From: Heracleum sosnowskyi
Lineage: Eukaryota > Streptophyta > Magnoliopsida > Apiales > Apiaceae
DNA length: 64,000 nucleotides
Direction: 5' to 3'
Assembly (NCBI GenBank): GCA_030848705.1
Contig: CM061236.1
Location: 137,631,970 to 137,695,969 of the forward strand
Part shown: in pieces, positions 37,479 to 51,500 of the stretch
How positions within the stretch are numbered: position 1 is the first letter of the stretch
How the letters are laid out: every line of letters begins with the position of its first letter
Made by a program: the position numbers and the translations under genes
The notes under the pieces: generated by a model
Told to the model about the DNA's origin: nothing
Database searches by the model: none
Seen by the model: only the letters and a program-made list of their open reading frames with translations

Positions 37479-39846
37479 TGTAATAACCCCAAATTTTGGA
37501 CTTAGTTAAAAAAAATTTGATGAATAGTAAATGTTGATGAATAGTGAATTTGATGATGAAAAATATTTTTAGACCACACTATATGGAAGACATGGAAGGA
37601 ATGTTTCGAAGTTATATTAGTGATGTATAAGGAGAATAAGTGAATGTAAACGCGATCAGAATCGGGAGATTCCAACTTTAAATTTTGATCACTATTCATC
37701 GAACAATCAAGGATGTATTGATTTGATCGTTTTGAGAAAGTATGTAGAATGAGAAATCCATGATCATATATTAAGCCAAGGTGAGAAATCTAGGATCATA
37801 TATTAAACCAAGGAAATGGAAAGATCAAGGAAGTATCTCCTAACATTGGTACAGAGAAACGTTTTCAAAATCACTTGAACCTATCGCAAAACAGAAGCGT
37901 AACGAATTATGGATTAAAGCCTAACCGAAGGGGAATTATCATATAAGATCATCAAGTGCAACATATAAGAGGATTGATGATACAAGAAATGACATAAGCA
38001 TGACATAAGAGATAACAAAAGCATGACATATGTGATGACAAGGTGATGAATCACCACCTTGTCACCATTTTTGCCCAAAACCACCCAATGGATGACATGT
38101 GGAATGGGATGACAAAACACCATTAGAACCACACAAATGAGAAGCATGTAATCAGATTTTATTAAGCAAAAGAAAAGAAAAGAAAGCAAATCCCATTTCT
38201 TCCAAATTCTGCCCAGCATGAGCAAGGGACAAAGACAAATTCATAACTCAAAATATACTCATCCTAAAATCTCCATATTTGGACCATAGCTCCCTCAATA
38301 TATATCCAAGGTACGTTCAGAATTTCATGGCCATCCAAGAAGTATAGCATGGTCAAATATTGGATCAAAGTTGAGGCATGAATAGTGATTTCGAAAATAC
38401 TAACTTGTGTTCTTGATTTTGTTCTTGAAGATTAAGCAAGTTAAGGGTATTTAAAGCTCAAGAAAGGATAGTTAAGCTATATTTAGTGTATACCAAGCAT
38501 CAAGGAAGGTATAAACATCTCAAACCCTTAGTTATACTTTGATTATTATGGTTAGTTTGATGATGGTTTATGTTAGTAAGAATAAGAGATTGAATCCTTG
38601 GTTATGGTGATTGTTTAGTGATTATTTTGATGGTTGAACTTGTGAGTATTGGTATGAACTTGTTAGGGCAGATTATAAGTTATTTGATATGAGGAATTAG
38701 AGGTATGGTTGATTGGTGGATTGTTGGAGTGTTTTAAACACGGGAATCTTGATTAAGCGTCGTTACCATGTCGAATTTTCATTAGATTGATTGAGCAGTA
38801 GCCTCGGGTACCTTCAAGACATGACAAAAATAACTACTTACCATGATAATGTAGGTCTTGGTTTTTAGTTTATTTTGGCGAAAGAATCGTATCGTTTTGA
38901 TTTACGGTTTAGGAGAAACACTCGTTTTAGTGAAAGTGGTTTCGAGTAACTAAGTAGTTCACTATGTGAACTTTAAGTTTATGATCAAGCCTCTTAAAAA
39001 TGGACATAGGTCATGAAACTAAGATGAATAATAGTGTGGACAGTTATTAAGATAACCGAGAAGGTTTCGTGTTAAAAAGATAATTTTTCGATTTTATAAA
39101 AATATCGGAACCAAAGCTGCGGGAGGATGAATGGTTTCTGCACTCTACTGCCTTAAAATGCTGCTCTCGGGATTTTCATCCCCTGAAACAGAAAAACATT
39201 TTTAAGCATTTTGTTCCATTCTTTCTCTAGATCATGCACGCGAAAACGGTGTATCATTTCAGTTAACGGTTAAGGAGATATGAGCATTTTAGTGAAAGTA
39301 GTGCGAATAGTAACTTTCCATAGCTCATCCAAGTTTGAAACTACATTTCACCAAGTTAAACCCCTGTTTTGAGATCAAAAATTTTATGATAAATATTATA
39401 AATACACAAAATGATTTTAGAAGTGGTTTCTTATTTAAATGTAAATTTTCTGATTTATTAAAAGTGTTAGAGTGCGAGTCGCGTAATATTAACTCCATGA
39501 AAAGTCAACTCTAGGGGTACTACTTTGACCACCCGTTGTGACTGAGATAAAAGATTATTTCAAGTCAATTAAAACACGAACGTTGTTGAGGAATAACATG
39601 ACTACATGATGTGTTTGACTTATGGTTGACTTAAAGTGAGTGTCTTAAGGATAAGCGAAGTATTATGAGTGAGTTGTTATGAGCGAATGATTACGCTAGG
39701 GGACTGATCGAGTATTTCTTTGTTTATAGATTTCCCGGCAAATTCTCGAAACCCTAACAACCAAGGACCCAAGACAAGTTTTCTAATTCCATGCTATGTT
39801 TTCCATTACTTATACTGATGATGCATATGCATATGATAGATGCATG

Positions 39847-40010
39847 CTTTCAAACCTTACATCGTATATAGAAGTAATGGTATTAAAAATGTTGAGATGT
39901 AATATATGCATACTTTCAAACCTTACATCGTATATAGATGTAATGGTATTAAAAATGTTGGGATGTAATATATGCATATGATAGATGCAAGTTTTCAAAC
40001 CCTACATCCT
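39847..40010 (+). repeat. 66-bp tandem repeat in H
   Basis: CTTTCAAACCTTACATCG starts at 39847 and 39913, and a variant at about 39991 after a 12-bp expansion. A matching pair lies in J near 19800-19900 on the complement. Confidence 0.75.
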
Positions 40011-40831
40011 ATAAGTGATGTTGTGGAATGATTTATAAACTGTTTACGCTTTTAATAAAAAGCTATATAAGATATAAGGTTTATATACTATGTAAATACT
40101 AGATATAAACCAAGGTTTTTAAAGGCTCTAAGTATAGAGCACTCGTACGATGATTAAAATGTGATTAAATATTCCAATATATATATATTATTGGATATTT
40201 AATGTTAAATATTAAATAATATTATAAAAAATATTTTTTGAATATTTATTTGATTAAGTGAATATTATTTTGAATATTTACTTAAGTTGAAGTTTATTGA
40301 ATAATAATTCAATATTTATTATTGGAATATTTATTAAATATTCCAAAAATGATTTAAAAATCATAGAACCTTATTTATATTATTATTTAAGGTTCCAATA
40401 TTTATTAAAATATTTTCTGATCTTAAAAATATTTAGTCGATTGTAATAGGGGTTCCCAACTACTTTAATTTTTTATCTCGAATAATGATTTTGATTTGAA
40501 CTTATCAAAAATTGGGAATCCATCTCAGGAAGTGAACATATGATTTCACTTGCCTCTTTGATTAAAAGTGATATATTTTGGGTTTCTGAATTATCAGAAC
40601 TAAAGATATTTTACTAAACTCCCGGGTCGTGATTGCGAAATGATTTACTCGAGGATCGAGGTCAGTTGAAAATAGTCAACCCACATAGTATTATTACTTC
40701 CTCAAAATTTCCGGAAGTAAGTATGGTAATAAGTTCATACCTATCAACGAGCTAGTCTACGCTCGGGGAACAACGATTAAATTCGGTTCCAGATATAAGG
40801 ATATGATTCATCAGGGGACTGGAAATAATCC

Positions 40832-40987
40832 GTGCTCGGCAATGAAATAGGTGCCAGGTAGTACGAAATCGTGCTCAGCAATGAAATAGGTGCCAGGTAG
40901 TACGAAGTCATACTCGGCAATGAAATAGGTGCCAGGTAGTATGACCCTATGCTCGGCAATGAAATAGGTGTCAGGTAGCATAATGGG
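40832..40987 (+). repeat. 39-bp tandem repeat in H
   Basis: Four units (40832, 40871, 40910, 40949) share CTCGGCAATGAAATAGGTGC. The minus-strand ORF across it with repeated LAPISLPS is an artefact. Confidence 0.85.
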
Positions 40988-41859
40988 CCCGAATGCGGCC
41001 AGGGTGATAACCGAATAGGAAGTCGTCCTTCTACTAATAGAAAAGTTACATTACGATACAACGGCTGATCACCGTGTATCGGGTGTTCCAGTATATCCCC
41101 TTCTTTCACTTGGAATTGTGCTGCACATTGTAACGAAAGCCGAGGTGCTGAGTTACCGATAATGTGACAGTTTTGAACAATGATGTTTCGTGTATAGTAT
41201 TTGCACTATACGGCATGTTTTGACGAAAAGAATATTTAAACATATCGTTCTGTATATGAACGGAGTTTAAAGGTTTTCAATTATGATATCAGCTTACATA
41301 TATGATTATGCTGCTATATCTTATTGTCGAGCTATAGTGTTCATTCTTGCTTCTTTTATATCAAAACACAACAGAGTTGAAAAGGTGTTCATTACTGATA
41401 TTTTACGGTATTTTGAACAATATGAGATATCTAAATAGATATGCATGTATATATGTTGAGAATGGATTTAAGATATACAGTATATTGAACTGTATAGTAT
41501 TTAAATCAATGGATAGGCTTTAAGCCTTGATTCCAATGTTAATATCTATTTTAAAAAGATATGTTTGAGACTTGGTTTATCATATTGATACCAAGGATTT
41601 CTAAATGATTTACGAAGAGTATTTGAGTATGATTATAAGTCATACAATATTTTGAACGGTATACTATTTTGGGGTCAGACCCTAGTAGTGTTAAAACTTT
41701 GATCCTATATGGATTATCTACCTTAAAGGTTTACATATTTAAACTGGGATAGATTTCTTGCTGAGCGCTATTAGCTCATTCTTGCTTTATTAAAACTTTC
41801 AGCATGAAGAAAACTTTGTCGATTCACCTCGTGTTACGAGAACAAGAGAATAGGGAGAC

Positions 41860-42828
41860 CACCCTTGAGTTACTAATTGGAAACAATATAGAGATGTTGT
41901 CATCAATTAATGCATGGTTGTTCAAACAATTTGAAATGAAGGACTTAAGTGAAGCGGCTTACATCATTAGGATCAAAGTTATAAGAGATCGCAAGAAAAG
42001 GTTGTTAGCTTTATCTCAAGAGCCTTATATTGATGAGGTATTGGCTCGTTTTAACATGCAGGACTCTAAGAAGGGTAATTTACCTTTCAGACGTGGAGTT
42101 TCTCTATCGAATGAGCAGTGTCCTACGACACCTAAAGAGATGGAGAACATGAAAGCAGTTCATTATGCTTCAGCATGCGGAAGTTTAATGTATGCTATGT
42201 TATGTACGAGACCTGATATTTGCTTTGTCGTCGGTATGGTTAGTAGATATTAGTCTAACCCAGGTCAGGAATATTGGAGTGCAGTAAAAACAATACTTAA
42301 GTACATGCGAAGCACTAAGAAGTACATGTTAATTTACAAGGCCTCAAACTTATTACCTGTAGGATATACCGATTCGGATTTCCAGGCAGATAGGGATAAG
42401 AGGAAATCAACCTCGGGGTGTGTTTTTACTTTAGGAGGTGGAGCCGTAATATGGAGGAGTGTGAAGCAGAAATGCATCGCATACTCAACCATGGAAGCCG
42501 AATACGTGGCAGCCTCTGAGGCAGCCAAAAAGGCAGTATGGTTCAGGAAGGTCTGCTGGATTTGGATGTAGTTCCTGATTTGCATATCACAATTTATTAT
42601 GACAACACTAGTGTTGTTGCAAATACGAAGGAACCACGAGAACATAAGGCATCAAAACACATAGAGCGTAAATATCACCTCATACGACAGTTCGTTAAGC
42701 GAGGAGATATCGTTGTGACCGATATAGCATCAAAGGACAACCGGACAGATCCTTTCACGAAGTGCTTACAAGCTAAGGCATTTGATGAACACGTGGAGGC
42801 GATAGGAGTCAGATGTCTAGTCACATAG
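41860..42828 (+). pseudogene. Copia A RT/RNase H fragment
   Basis: The frame reads LLIGNNIEMLSSINAWL, FEMKDL, LSQEPYIDEVLARFNMQDS and CTRPDICFVVGMVSRY, then a TAG at 42251 where Gln is expected (RYQSNPG). RNase H follows: TDSDFQADRDKRKSTSG, STMEAEYVAASEAAKKAVW, a frameshift near 42545, then YYDNTSVVANTKEPREH, KHIERKYHLIRQFV and DPFTKCL, ending at 42828. The upstream YVDD is missing because the fragment starts at the deletion junction. The sequence type is that of Angela/Tork-like copia lineages. Confidence 0.8.
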
Positions 42829-42907
42829 TAGTTATTTAAATTGGTAGTGGATTGCTTGTAATAAACACTGATACACTCAAAGAATAACTTGAGTATAAGT
42901 GGGAGAT

Positions 42908-44070
42908 TATTGGGTTTTATACTGAACTATTCGTTTGAAGTATATAACATTGTCCATTTTATTAAGAATCTTGATTGCATATTATTACATTGTCTGTTTA
43001 TTATATATTATGGATAATCTAGTATAAAATGGGATAACAGAAGATTAGATTATCAATGTCTGTATATAATATAATAAAGACTATTAAATAATACTTGTAT
43101 ACTTTGTCTATATTGGAATGACTGAAGTATTATTTCAGAATAGTTTATCTTGAATATTAAATAATACTTGTATACTTTGTCTATATTGAACAGGATCAAA
43201 ATATTAGAATTGTTCTTTGTTCTTCTATTCTGACAGTTAAGAAGAACTAAGATTCTATGATATTATTATTGCTTAGGTTCTTAATCCGGATGTAGTGATT
43301 GACAATTGTATGCAATGCACATGCTTTAATTCATATAAGATGTAATTAATTATTATTTACAATATTCAGTGTTGAGCAATGACATTCCATGCAAAGTGAG
43401 ATATTAATTACAGAAGGAATCCATGTCCTGGTAATATTCGGGTTGATGATGTCATCTTGAAAGCTCATAAAGATAATTATGTGAAGCCCTGCAGGCAGAT
43501 TAATTTCTGACTTAATTATAAGGTTGAGTGGATGATCAAGGATAAATAAGATATTAATTAAATTAATTGTTAATGATTAATTTAATTAATGGACATGCGA
43601 TATCTTAAACGTAGGGAATTTAATAAGCAAATAATATAAGAGCCGAATTAAATAATAAAAGAATTGCGGTATTAGGAACGGTAGTGCAAATATTAATTCA
43701 TTAGTGGATTGAATTAATATTTAATGACATTGGACTTGACCCGGAATGTCATTGGAAGGCCCGACCTAATTTTTCATGATCCCTACTGGAGCCTATATAT
43801 ATTTTCATTCTACTTAAAGCTGGATATACAACAGAAATCGAAATTGAGACCAAGAGGCAGCCGCACACAGCTAAGGTTTTGGAATTTCGAGGCTTTGAGG
43901 AGATGAAACTTTGGGAGATCGAAGGTCACACTTCGCTCAAAGAGAATCAAGAAATTCAGTAGAAGACATGGAATTGAATCCCTTGCACCGTATCGATTAA
44001 GGTTAATCTTCTTTTCGAACTCTTTAATTTATATCATAAAACGCAGTCCTATATATCATACGTTCCAACA
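42908..44070 (+). repeat. 3' LTR of copia A
   Basis: Preceded by a polypurine tract AAGTGGGAGAT (42897-42907). Starts TATTGGGTTTTA (canonical TGTTGG with one change) and ends CGTTCCAACA; 1163 bp. It has an internal duplication of about 34 bp (ATTAAATAATACTTGTATAC at about 43083 and 43159) absent from the 5' copy. Confidence 0.85.
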
Positions 44071-44289
44071 GTGCCGAGTTGGTGGGTGGGCGGGTTACAC
44101 GGGTTTAACGAGTCGGGCCGAGCCTGGTTCCGGTTCATGACATTCGAACTCGTAAACGCTCCGTTTAACATAAACGAATTGTGTCGGTTTGAATCGCCCC
44201 GTACCGTGCCGAGTTATGCGAGTTATTTCGACGAGCCGGTTACGAGTTAAACGTGCATAACCGCCCGTTTGGCCACCTCTATATACGTA

Positions 44290-44496
44290 TTAATATCTCA
44301 TATGCATGGATACATCAAGCGCATCAGATAACTGGTGTATTTTGTGCATATACGTGTGGTGGTGAGTATCATAGACTCATAGTTGTACATATATCATAGT
44401 AGTTGTCCGATAATCCGAGTTTTTTCCGAGTAATTTGATTTTTACCCGAGTTCAATTAGAATCAAGTACAAAATCGAGTTATGATCGAGTAGAGCA
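44290..44496. other. Short stretch between hAT1 and element F
   Basis: No gene. Repeated CCGAG/ATCGAG words at 44410-44490. It may be original chromosomal DNA flanking hAT1. Confidence 0.4.
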
Positions 44497-44794
44497 TGTT
44501 GGTTTAATCTTAAGTTAGTCTGTGTTTTGTTTTAAATAAAGTACTCGTTGTTTCATTTGTTTTTGTTGAAGCAGTAGTCGAGTTAGCGTGTTTGTAGGGA
44601 GTAGAATAAGTCAGGTTAGTTGAGTTTGTGTAGGACGTGTGTTCATGTACATGTCCTGATTTTTAGCATTTCAGTTGTATTGTTCAGCTATATCTCTTTC
44701 TTTTATTGAATAAACCAGTAATGCTTTTGGCAAGAAAACATTCTTGTTTCTCAGTTTTCCATAATACAGTTAATATATCATATATGTATTAACA
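44497..44794 (+). repeat. Putative 5' LTR of copia F
   Basis: From TGTTGGTTTAATC to TATTAACA, 298 bp, followed after five bases by the primer site TGGTATCAGAGC (44800-44811). The right edge is firm; the left edge is chosen only because it gives TGTT...AACA termini. Confidence 0.5.
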
Positions 44795-45140
44795 ATATTT
44801 GGTATCAGAGCAAGGAAATTCTCAGTGACAGGTGAAGAACATTGCGATGGACATCAACAAGGTCAAAGGAGGCGGATCGATAGGCTTGAGTTATCCTATG
44901 TTAACCAAGAATAATTACACCGCTTGGGCTCTAAAGATGAAGGTATACATGCAGGCACAAGGGGTTTGGACATCAATAGAGCAGGCGGATCCGAAGGTGA
45001 CTGTTGAAGAAAAGATAGATAAGGTGGCTTAGGCTATGTTGTACCAAGGACTGCCTGAGGATATGGTTCTTTCGATTGCAGAGAAAGGAACCGCCAAGGA
45101 GGCGTGGACAACCCTGAAGACGATGTGCCAAGGGGCAGAT

Positions 45141-46694
45141 TGTTAGTATTAGTGCTCTAGAGACAATACTTACAATATTTTAAAGAAAATATTTTATTAT
45201 TATAAATTATGTTTTATTGATTATTGTTATTATTTTATTATGTCTTTATTTACTCCGCTATAAATGTCGGCATAATAAATGTCCTTGGAATTATGATACG
45301 TATTCGATATGTTTAAGTATGTGACTTAAAAATGAGATTATATGAATAGTATCTTTATTCCTAAAAATCCCTAGTCGGGTGTTATTATTTAAGGACAATA
45401 ATAATACACAGAGACTAGTATGTTTATTGACTGATGACCACATCTCATTGGTCATAGGTATGGTGATAATAAAGTCAAAACATAGGTGCATGTAAGAGTA
45501 CATGACACTGGATTGACCCGCCGTGAGATTACACATGTTAATAGTGTCATAAGTAATTCTCACTATGATAATGGTGTAATGATCCTTAGACCTGAAATCA
45601 TTATATTTTTTATACGAGAATTAATATACTTTGATTACATTAAAAGTTACCTTTGACCGGGTGATGATAAAAGTGGACATTGGGTATATTATGAATCGTA
45701 TGAGAAATATGAATGATCTAGATGGGATTTAACCCTCCTAATTTTAGGAGCGATATTATTGGCCTATTGTTTGAGTGAGACTAAGAAATGCACGGTCGTG
45801 CTCAAATGTTGATTTGATTTATTAGTCTACTCATCGATCAAGAAAACTAAGATTAAATTATGAAGAGGATGACACATTACATGCCTCGAGTTTAATCTAT
45901 AATATTAAGGTTAAAGGGATTATATTACATGAAACATTATTCACGAAAGGCTTAATCGAATCACCGATTTAATTATTATTACTTGGGCGTCAATGATGTA
46001 TTACTAGATGCCGCTCATTGTTTACAATTTTAATTAGTTATTGAAATTGTTACCAACGTAATAATAACCTACAGGGTCACACACAAAGAACGAAGGAGAA
46101 ATAATTTAAATTATGAAGTTAAATTTAAATAAGTAATTTATTCTATTTATAATATTAATTAAGTATGACTTGATTAATTATTTAAATAGAAAATGGAATT
46201 ACTTAAACTAATTCTGAAATTAGTTATTAATTAATTAAGTGCGACTTAATTAAATAATAAATTGGAATTTCGGATTAGTATTTTATTATAATTGGATTAT
46301 AATTAGAAAACTTATTTTCCTCTCTATATAAACTCTAAAAGAGGGCTGATTTTAATGATGAAAAACGTTTTTATATTAAAACCCTAGCCACTTATGAGAG
46401 CAAGAAAAGAGAGAGAGAAACAAGCAGTTTTCGGGTGGTAGTACACATCAATCCTTCAAGAAAAGCGTTCGTGTGGATACCGTAGAGCGTAGATCGCGAG
46501 AGCGGGATACGTGGTGATTGAACAAGCTTTGGATCTCCATTAATCTTCCATTAACGAACTGTTAAAGCTTCTTAAGGTATTTGTTCTTAATCTCTGAATT
46601 AAATCTTTTGTTTTCGCATGGATCCTGCGGAGGGGTTTCGAATTTTGATTTAGTTTTACGTTTTCCTTTGCGTTTATGTGCTCAAAACCCTTCA
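45141..46694 (+). repeat. 5' LTR of element G
   Basis: 1554 bp, TGTTAGTATTAGTG to AAAACCCTTCA. TATA box TATATAAA at 46325-46332. The start with CTCTAGAGACAATA resembles BARE/Angela LTRs. Confidence 0.9.
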
Positions 46695-48520
46695 ATGTCA
46701 TCAGAGCTACTTGTGAAATGTTTTAATTCGGTTGTGTGTTTAACAGTTTTCGATATATATGCATATTTGCGATCTACCATGTTTTTGTGTTGATTTATAT
46801 ATATGTATGTATATGTTTTTGAATATATGATATTCATGAGGATTTGATAATCATGAGATGATTGTTTATATTTCTGTATGTATATGATACATATTAAATC
46901 GAATTATGAGAATCGTATTCGATATGATTTCTGAATACGATGCGCAGATTTAGTGAAATTTGCATACTGTGTCAGAATGTCGCCGAAAATACCTTTTCGG
47001 AAAGGGAAACGGGCGTCTGAACAAAACTGACAATGTCACTCGTTTTTCTGTAAGGCGTTTGACGTCGTTTACTATCTGTAAACAGCGATTTAATGTTTTC
47101 AGAATTCTGATTTTGATTTTCTGATTTACACTTTATTTGATTTCTATGATTGGATCATGAGAAATATGATATGGTATGATATGTTATTGCAATATGAGAT
47201 GTTCTTAATTGTTATATGAGCATGGTGATTGGTTATGGCCTAAAGACCCATAGATAGTGGTTTTGTTTTAATGGTTTGGTTTCTAAATACGACTTGCATG
47301 TCGTTATTCCTTGTAATGTTTAAATCTCGAATGTAACTCGAGTTCTACTTGTAAGTTCAGTAGTATATGTTGTTTTATTTATGTAATATATATGAAGACA
47401 TCCAAGATGGAGAACCAAGGAAGCATTACAAGGAGGCAAGCAAGGAGGCAAGTTAAAGCTTGAAGACTTGTAACATTGTATTGTATTTTGATACCACCAT
47501 AGATTGACCTTGATTTTTCCATTAGCTTGGAAAGATCACTTAGGTTGGGCCATAACCAAACACGTTTACTTTACGCACTTTACATATATGATGCATGTGA
47601 TGATGATATGTATGCGTAGATAATGATGCATGCTTTAATTAGATTAAACATGTATGTATTAGATACGTCACTCATGCCATGTTTGCTAAACAAGATAAAA
47701 TCTGTAACGATTCAAGATTTTAAAATTGAACAAAACGAACATGAGATTCCTGTGTTTATGAAACACGGAAATAAGTATGAATTTTCAATTTTTTGATATG
47801 GGGTGATTTTGACAAAAATACAAGCAGCGCTTGTAAGGAAGGCGGGTTTTAAGTGAGACCAGTGTGACTCCTCTGTTGGACTGGAAATCAAACCATTGAT
47901 GAATTTTGAATTGAAGTACTTAGTTCAAGGAAAAATTGGGAATCTCTTGATGATGGGATCATGGTCGTTTTAATAATAAAATCCCTAAAGTTAAAATATT
48001 AAGTCGATTAGATGCCTTCCAATGGGCAACACTCGTCAAGACCTAGATCGAGAAAGAGTGGGTTCGCCAAAGCGGAGCACTCCTATCTATCGTGTTAAGA
48101 CGCGATGAAGTAAATGTGATACTTAACTGTTAGACCATTGGGTTAGACTTAACTAAGTTACCACAATAGGATTGTGAACTTAGAGGCATGGAGCTTGGTA
48201 TGATTTATTAGATAAATGTGAACAAATGTTGTTCTACCAAACTTTCCAAGAGTTATATATGATATAATTGACAAGAGTTGTCTACCTAAATAAATCATGT
48301 TTTGGGAGTAAAGCCAAAGCTGACCTTAAGCATGACGAAATATGGATCTTGGCTCACTAGAAAGATTTAAGATAAATACTTTCTCAATTAATAGTTAGGG
48401 CTATTTATTTGATAAAAATAGTGGGAGGTATATAATGATATACCATAATCACTTAAACATAATAATTAATAAATTTGCAACCTAGATTAATTTTATGCAC
48501 TTTAATATTGTAGCTATCAA
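46695..48520 (+). other. Leader of element G
   Basis: Untranslated region of about 1.8 kb between primer site and gag. No ORF or structure recognised. Confidence 0.6.
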
Positions 48521-51500
48521 ATGACAAATAACACAAACAACTTCTCTATGCGATCAGTCCTTGAGAAGGACAAGCTGACAGGAACAAATTTCCTCGACTG
48601 ATATAGGAGCTTGAGGATCGTCCTCAAGCACCACGATGTTAGTCAAATTCTTCCCTTACCTTTTAGCTGAGAATGTAACATGTGCCGAACATAATGCTTA
48701 TTGGAAGCAAATTGATGATTCGACTGCTGATGTTTCATGTCTCATGCTTGCAACTATGAGTGTTGAGCTTAAGAAACAATGTGAGCATATGGATGCTTAT
48801 GAGATATTTGAGCACCTTAAAAGATGTTTGAGGAAAAGGCTCGTCAAAAGGGATTTGACAATAGCAAGACACCATACACCTACAAGTAGGGAACATGAGA
48901 TTCGGTTGGACCAGATGTTCTAAAGATGATAGGGTACAATGAGTACCTTGATTATTATTTATTTTGGGTTTCAAGATTGGTCTAGAGACTCGGAATGATT
49001 TGATCATACAAATCTTTGAACAATAACTATTCTCAATTAGTTAGTGAACAACGAAATAAATGAGATAGACAAAGCACCCACTAAGTTTTGAAGCACGTTG
49101 AGAACTGCTGTAAGCAACATGATAAATGCATGGACTACTCCCATAATGATGGTGAATGTAGGAATATGAATGGGAAAGGAAAATGGAATGGAAAGAAGAA
49201 GATTTGATCTAATTCTATAGCCATATTAAACTCCAATCCCAAAGAGGTTTTGTCGCCTAAAGGAGGTGTTGCTAATTAAAGAAGACGATTGTCGCTTCTG
49301 TGGAAAACCGAAAGACCGGAAGTTAAACTGTCATGCTTATTTGGAAGATCTAAGAAGAAGACCGGTGAGGGTCAAGCTTCAGGTTTCGGGTTAGAATTGG
49401 AGCAAAAGTTGTTGCTCTAGTTAAAGTAACTCGTTACTTAATTCTGCCTATAAGGCTAAGTTTAGAACTTGATAATTGTAACTACGTGCCTCTAAGAGTA
49501 GAGACATTATATTGATTTCTTGTATGGACAAGAAAGGTTTTTCATTTTAATTGGATATACAACAATTGTTGTTTATTACATTTCAATGAAAAGGTTAATG
49601 ATGTTGCACAATTAATTAACAATTTATATGTTCTAAAATGACTCAAATCAAACATTACCTTTGGCACTGTAATTAAGGCCATATTATAATAAATGCATTT
49701 CCAATTTACATACTGATGGATGATTGGATAAGTTTGATTATGAATCATACGAAGAATGCGAATCTTGGTTTATTTGGTAAAAAGACAAAAGGCCCCTTTT
49801 ACTAGAAATGGTGAAAGGGTCATCGAACGATTATGACTTATCCATGGTGATGTATGTGGTCATATACGTACAATGGCAGAAGGTAGGTTTTACTACTTTA
49901 TAGCGGTTACTGATGATTTCAGTAGATACGAATATGGATATCTTTTGAAGAACAAATTTGAATCTTTTGAAAAGTTCAAAGAATATTAAGCTGAAGTAGA
50001 AAAGGTTCAAAGAAAGGGGTTTCTAAGAACTAAAATCACACTTTGTTGGACATCGTGCGATGGATGATGAGTCAAGAGGATCTTCCAATAAGTTTCTGGG
50101 GTTATACCCTAGAGACAGGTGCATATACACTAAACCGTGTTCCTACTAAAATGGTTCAGGAGACACCATATAAGATGTGGACTGAGAAAGTTATAGCATG
50201 TCATTTATGAAAATTAGGGGATGCAAAATGTTTGTGAAACGTTTAACCTCAGACAAGCTAAGACCACGAGATAACATTGAACCGAAGTTGGAACAAGAGC
50301 AGAATGTACAATAAAATGTTAATGACAATACTGCTCAAGAAACACAGGTTGTTCGTAGGTCTGGTAGGATTCACCATGAGTCCGAGAGATATTATGAATT
50401 TCTCTTGACTCAGGATGGTGATGTAATGCTTGTGAATAATGATAATGAGCCTCTTACCTACCAAGACGCTATGAACATTCCAAGATCTAAAAGTTGGCAG
50501 GAGGCCATGAAATCTAAGATGGATTCCATGTATGAAAAACCAAGTATGGACTTTGGTTGATCCACCTAAAGGGGTAAAACCTATAAGGTGCAAGTGCGTT
50601 TTCAAGAAGAAAACTGACATGGATAGTAATACAGACCTATAAGGCACGACTAGTGGCAAAAGGTTTCAAGTAAATTCATAGTATTGACTATGATGAAACT
50701 TTCTCACCAGTGGCAATGGTCAAGTCCATCGGGATTTTGCTTGCTTACTATGACTACGAAATCTGGCAAATGGATGTCAAGACTACTTTCTTAAATGAGA
50801 GCGTAGAAGAGGTTGTGTACATGACTCAACCTGAAGGTTTTGTAGATCCAAGTTTTGCTAGAATGGTTTAGAAGATAATTCGATGCATTTATGGATTAAA
50901 GTAAGCCTCATGGAGATGGAATATACGTTTTGATGAAACAGTCAAATAGTTTGGCTCTATTCAAAATAAAGATGAACCGTGTGTTTACAAGAAGGTTGGT
51001 GGGAGCCATGTGGCATTCCTAGTATCATATGTAGATGATATATTACAGATAAGGAATGACATTCTTTCTCAACAGACTGTTAAGACTTGGTAGAGAAATA
51101 GTTTCTTGATGAAAGACTTAGGAGATGTGTCCTAAATCTTAGGGATCAGGATCTATAGAGATAGATCACGAAGATTTTTCGGCTTAAGTCAGAGTACATA
51201 CATTGACAATGTATTGCCCCAATTAGGGATGCAAAGAGGCTAAAAGGGAAATGTTCCCATGTCTATGAGATAGTGATCTCAAAATAATTGGTCTAAAATC
51301 ATTGGATGATATGGAACACATTAGTATAGTTCTATATGCTTCGGAAATTGGTTTCATAATGTATGTGATGATATGTACTCGTCATGTTGTCTCATATGCT
51401 TTAAGCATGACGAGCAGGTACCAGTCTAATCCAAGTGATGTTCACTTGATTGGAATCAAGAATATTCTTAAGTGCCTGAAGAGGACTAAAGACTCATTCT

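Larger units (their letters stand above)
37479..41860 (+). mobile_element. LTR-like element H, same family as J, right end lost
   Basis: Starts TGTAATAACCCCAAA right after GAAGG in D's gag. It shares landmark blocks with J in the opposite orientation (tandem CTTTCAAACCTTACAT block at 39847-40005; CTTGCTGAGCGCTATTAGCTC at about 41757). J continues about 450 bp past that block to its TGTTACA end; H instead runs into copia A RT near 41860. No coding region is credible. Confidence 0.7.
11036..44070 (+). mobile_element. Copia element A, gutted by nested insertions and a deletion
   Basis: The 5' LTR starts TGTTGGGTTTTA at 11036 inside hAT1; the 3' LTR runs 42908-44070 and ends CGTTCCAACA. Flanking pentamers are GTGCA (11031-11035) and GTGCC (44071-44075), a TSD with one mismatch. 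Between them only about 1 kb of A's own RT/RNase H survives. Everything from 11296 to about 41860 is later insertion or deletion product. Confidence 0.75.
9890..44281. mobile_element. hAT1: non-autonomous hAT element split by nested retrotransposons
   Basis: The left terminus reads TAGAGGTCGCTAAACGGGCG at 9890. The right terminus, on the complementary strand from 44281, reads TAGAGGTGGCCAAACGGGCG, with 18 of 20 bases identical. The 8-bp flanks are CATACGTA (9882-9889) and TATACGTA (44282-44289), a target-site duplication with one mismatch. Length 8, TIRs of this sequence and GC-rich subterminal DNA fit the hAT superfamily. Only 9890-11035 and about 44076-44281 belong to the element (about 1.35 kb); the rest is insertion. 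No transposase core is present. Confidence 0.75.

Noticed and set aside
40832..40987. CRISPR-like array
   Set aside because: Units are head-to-tail without unique spacers, and the genome is a plant.
40777..41109. Minus-strand ORF with repeated LAPISLPS
   Set aside because: Artefact of the 39-bp tandem repeat in H.
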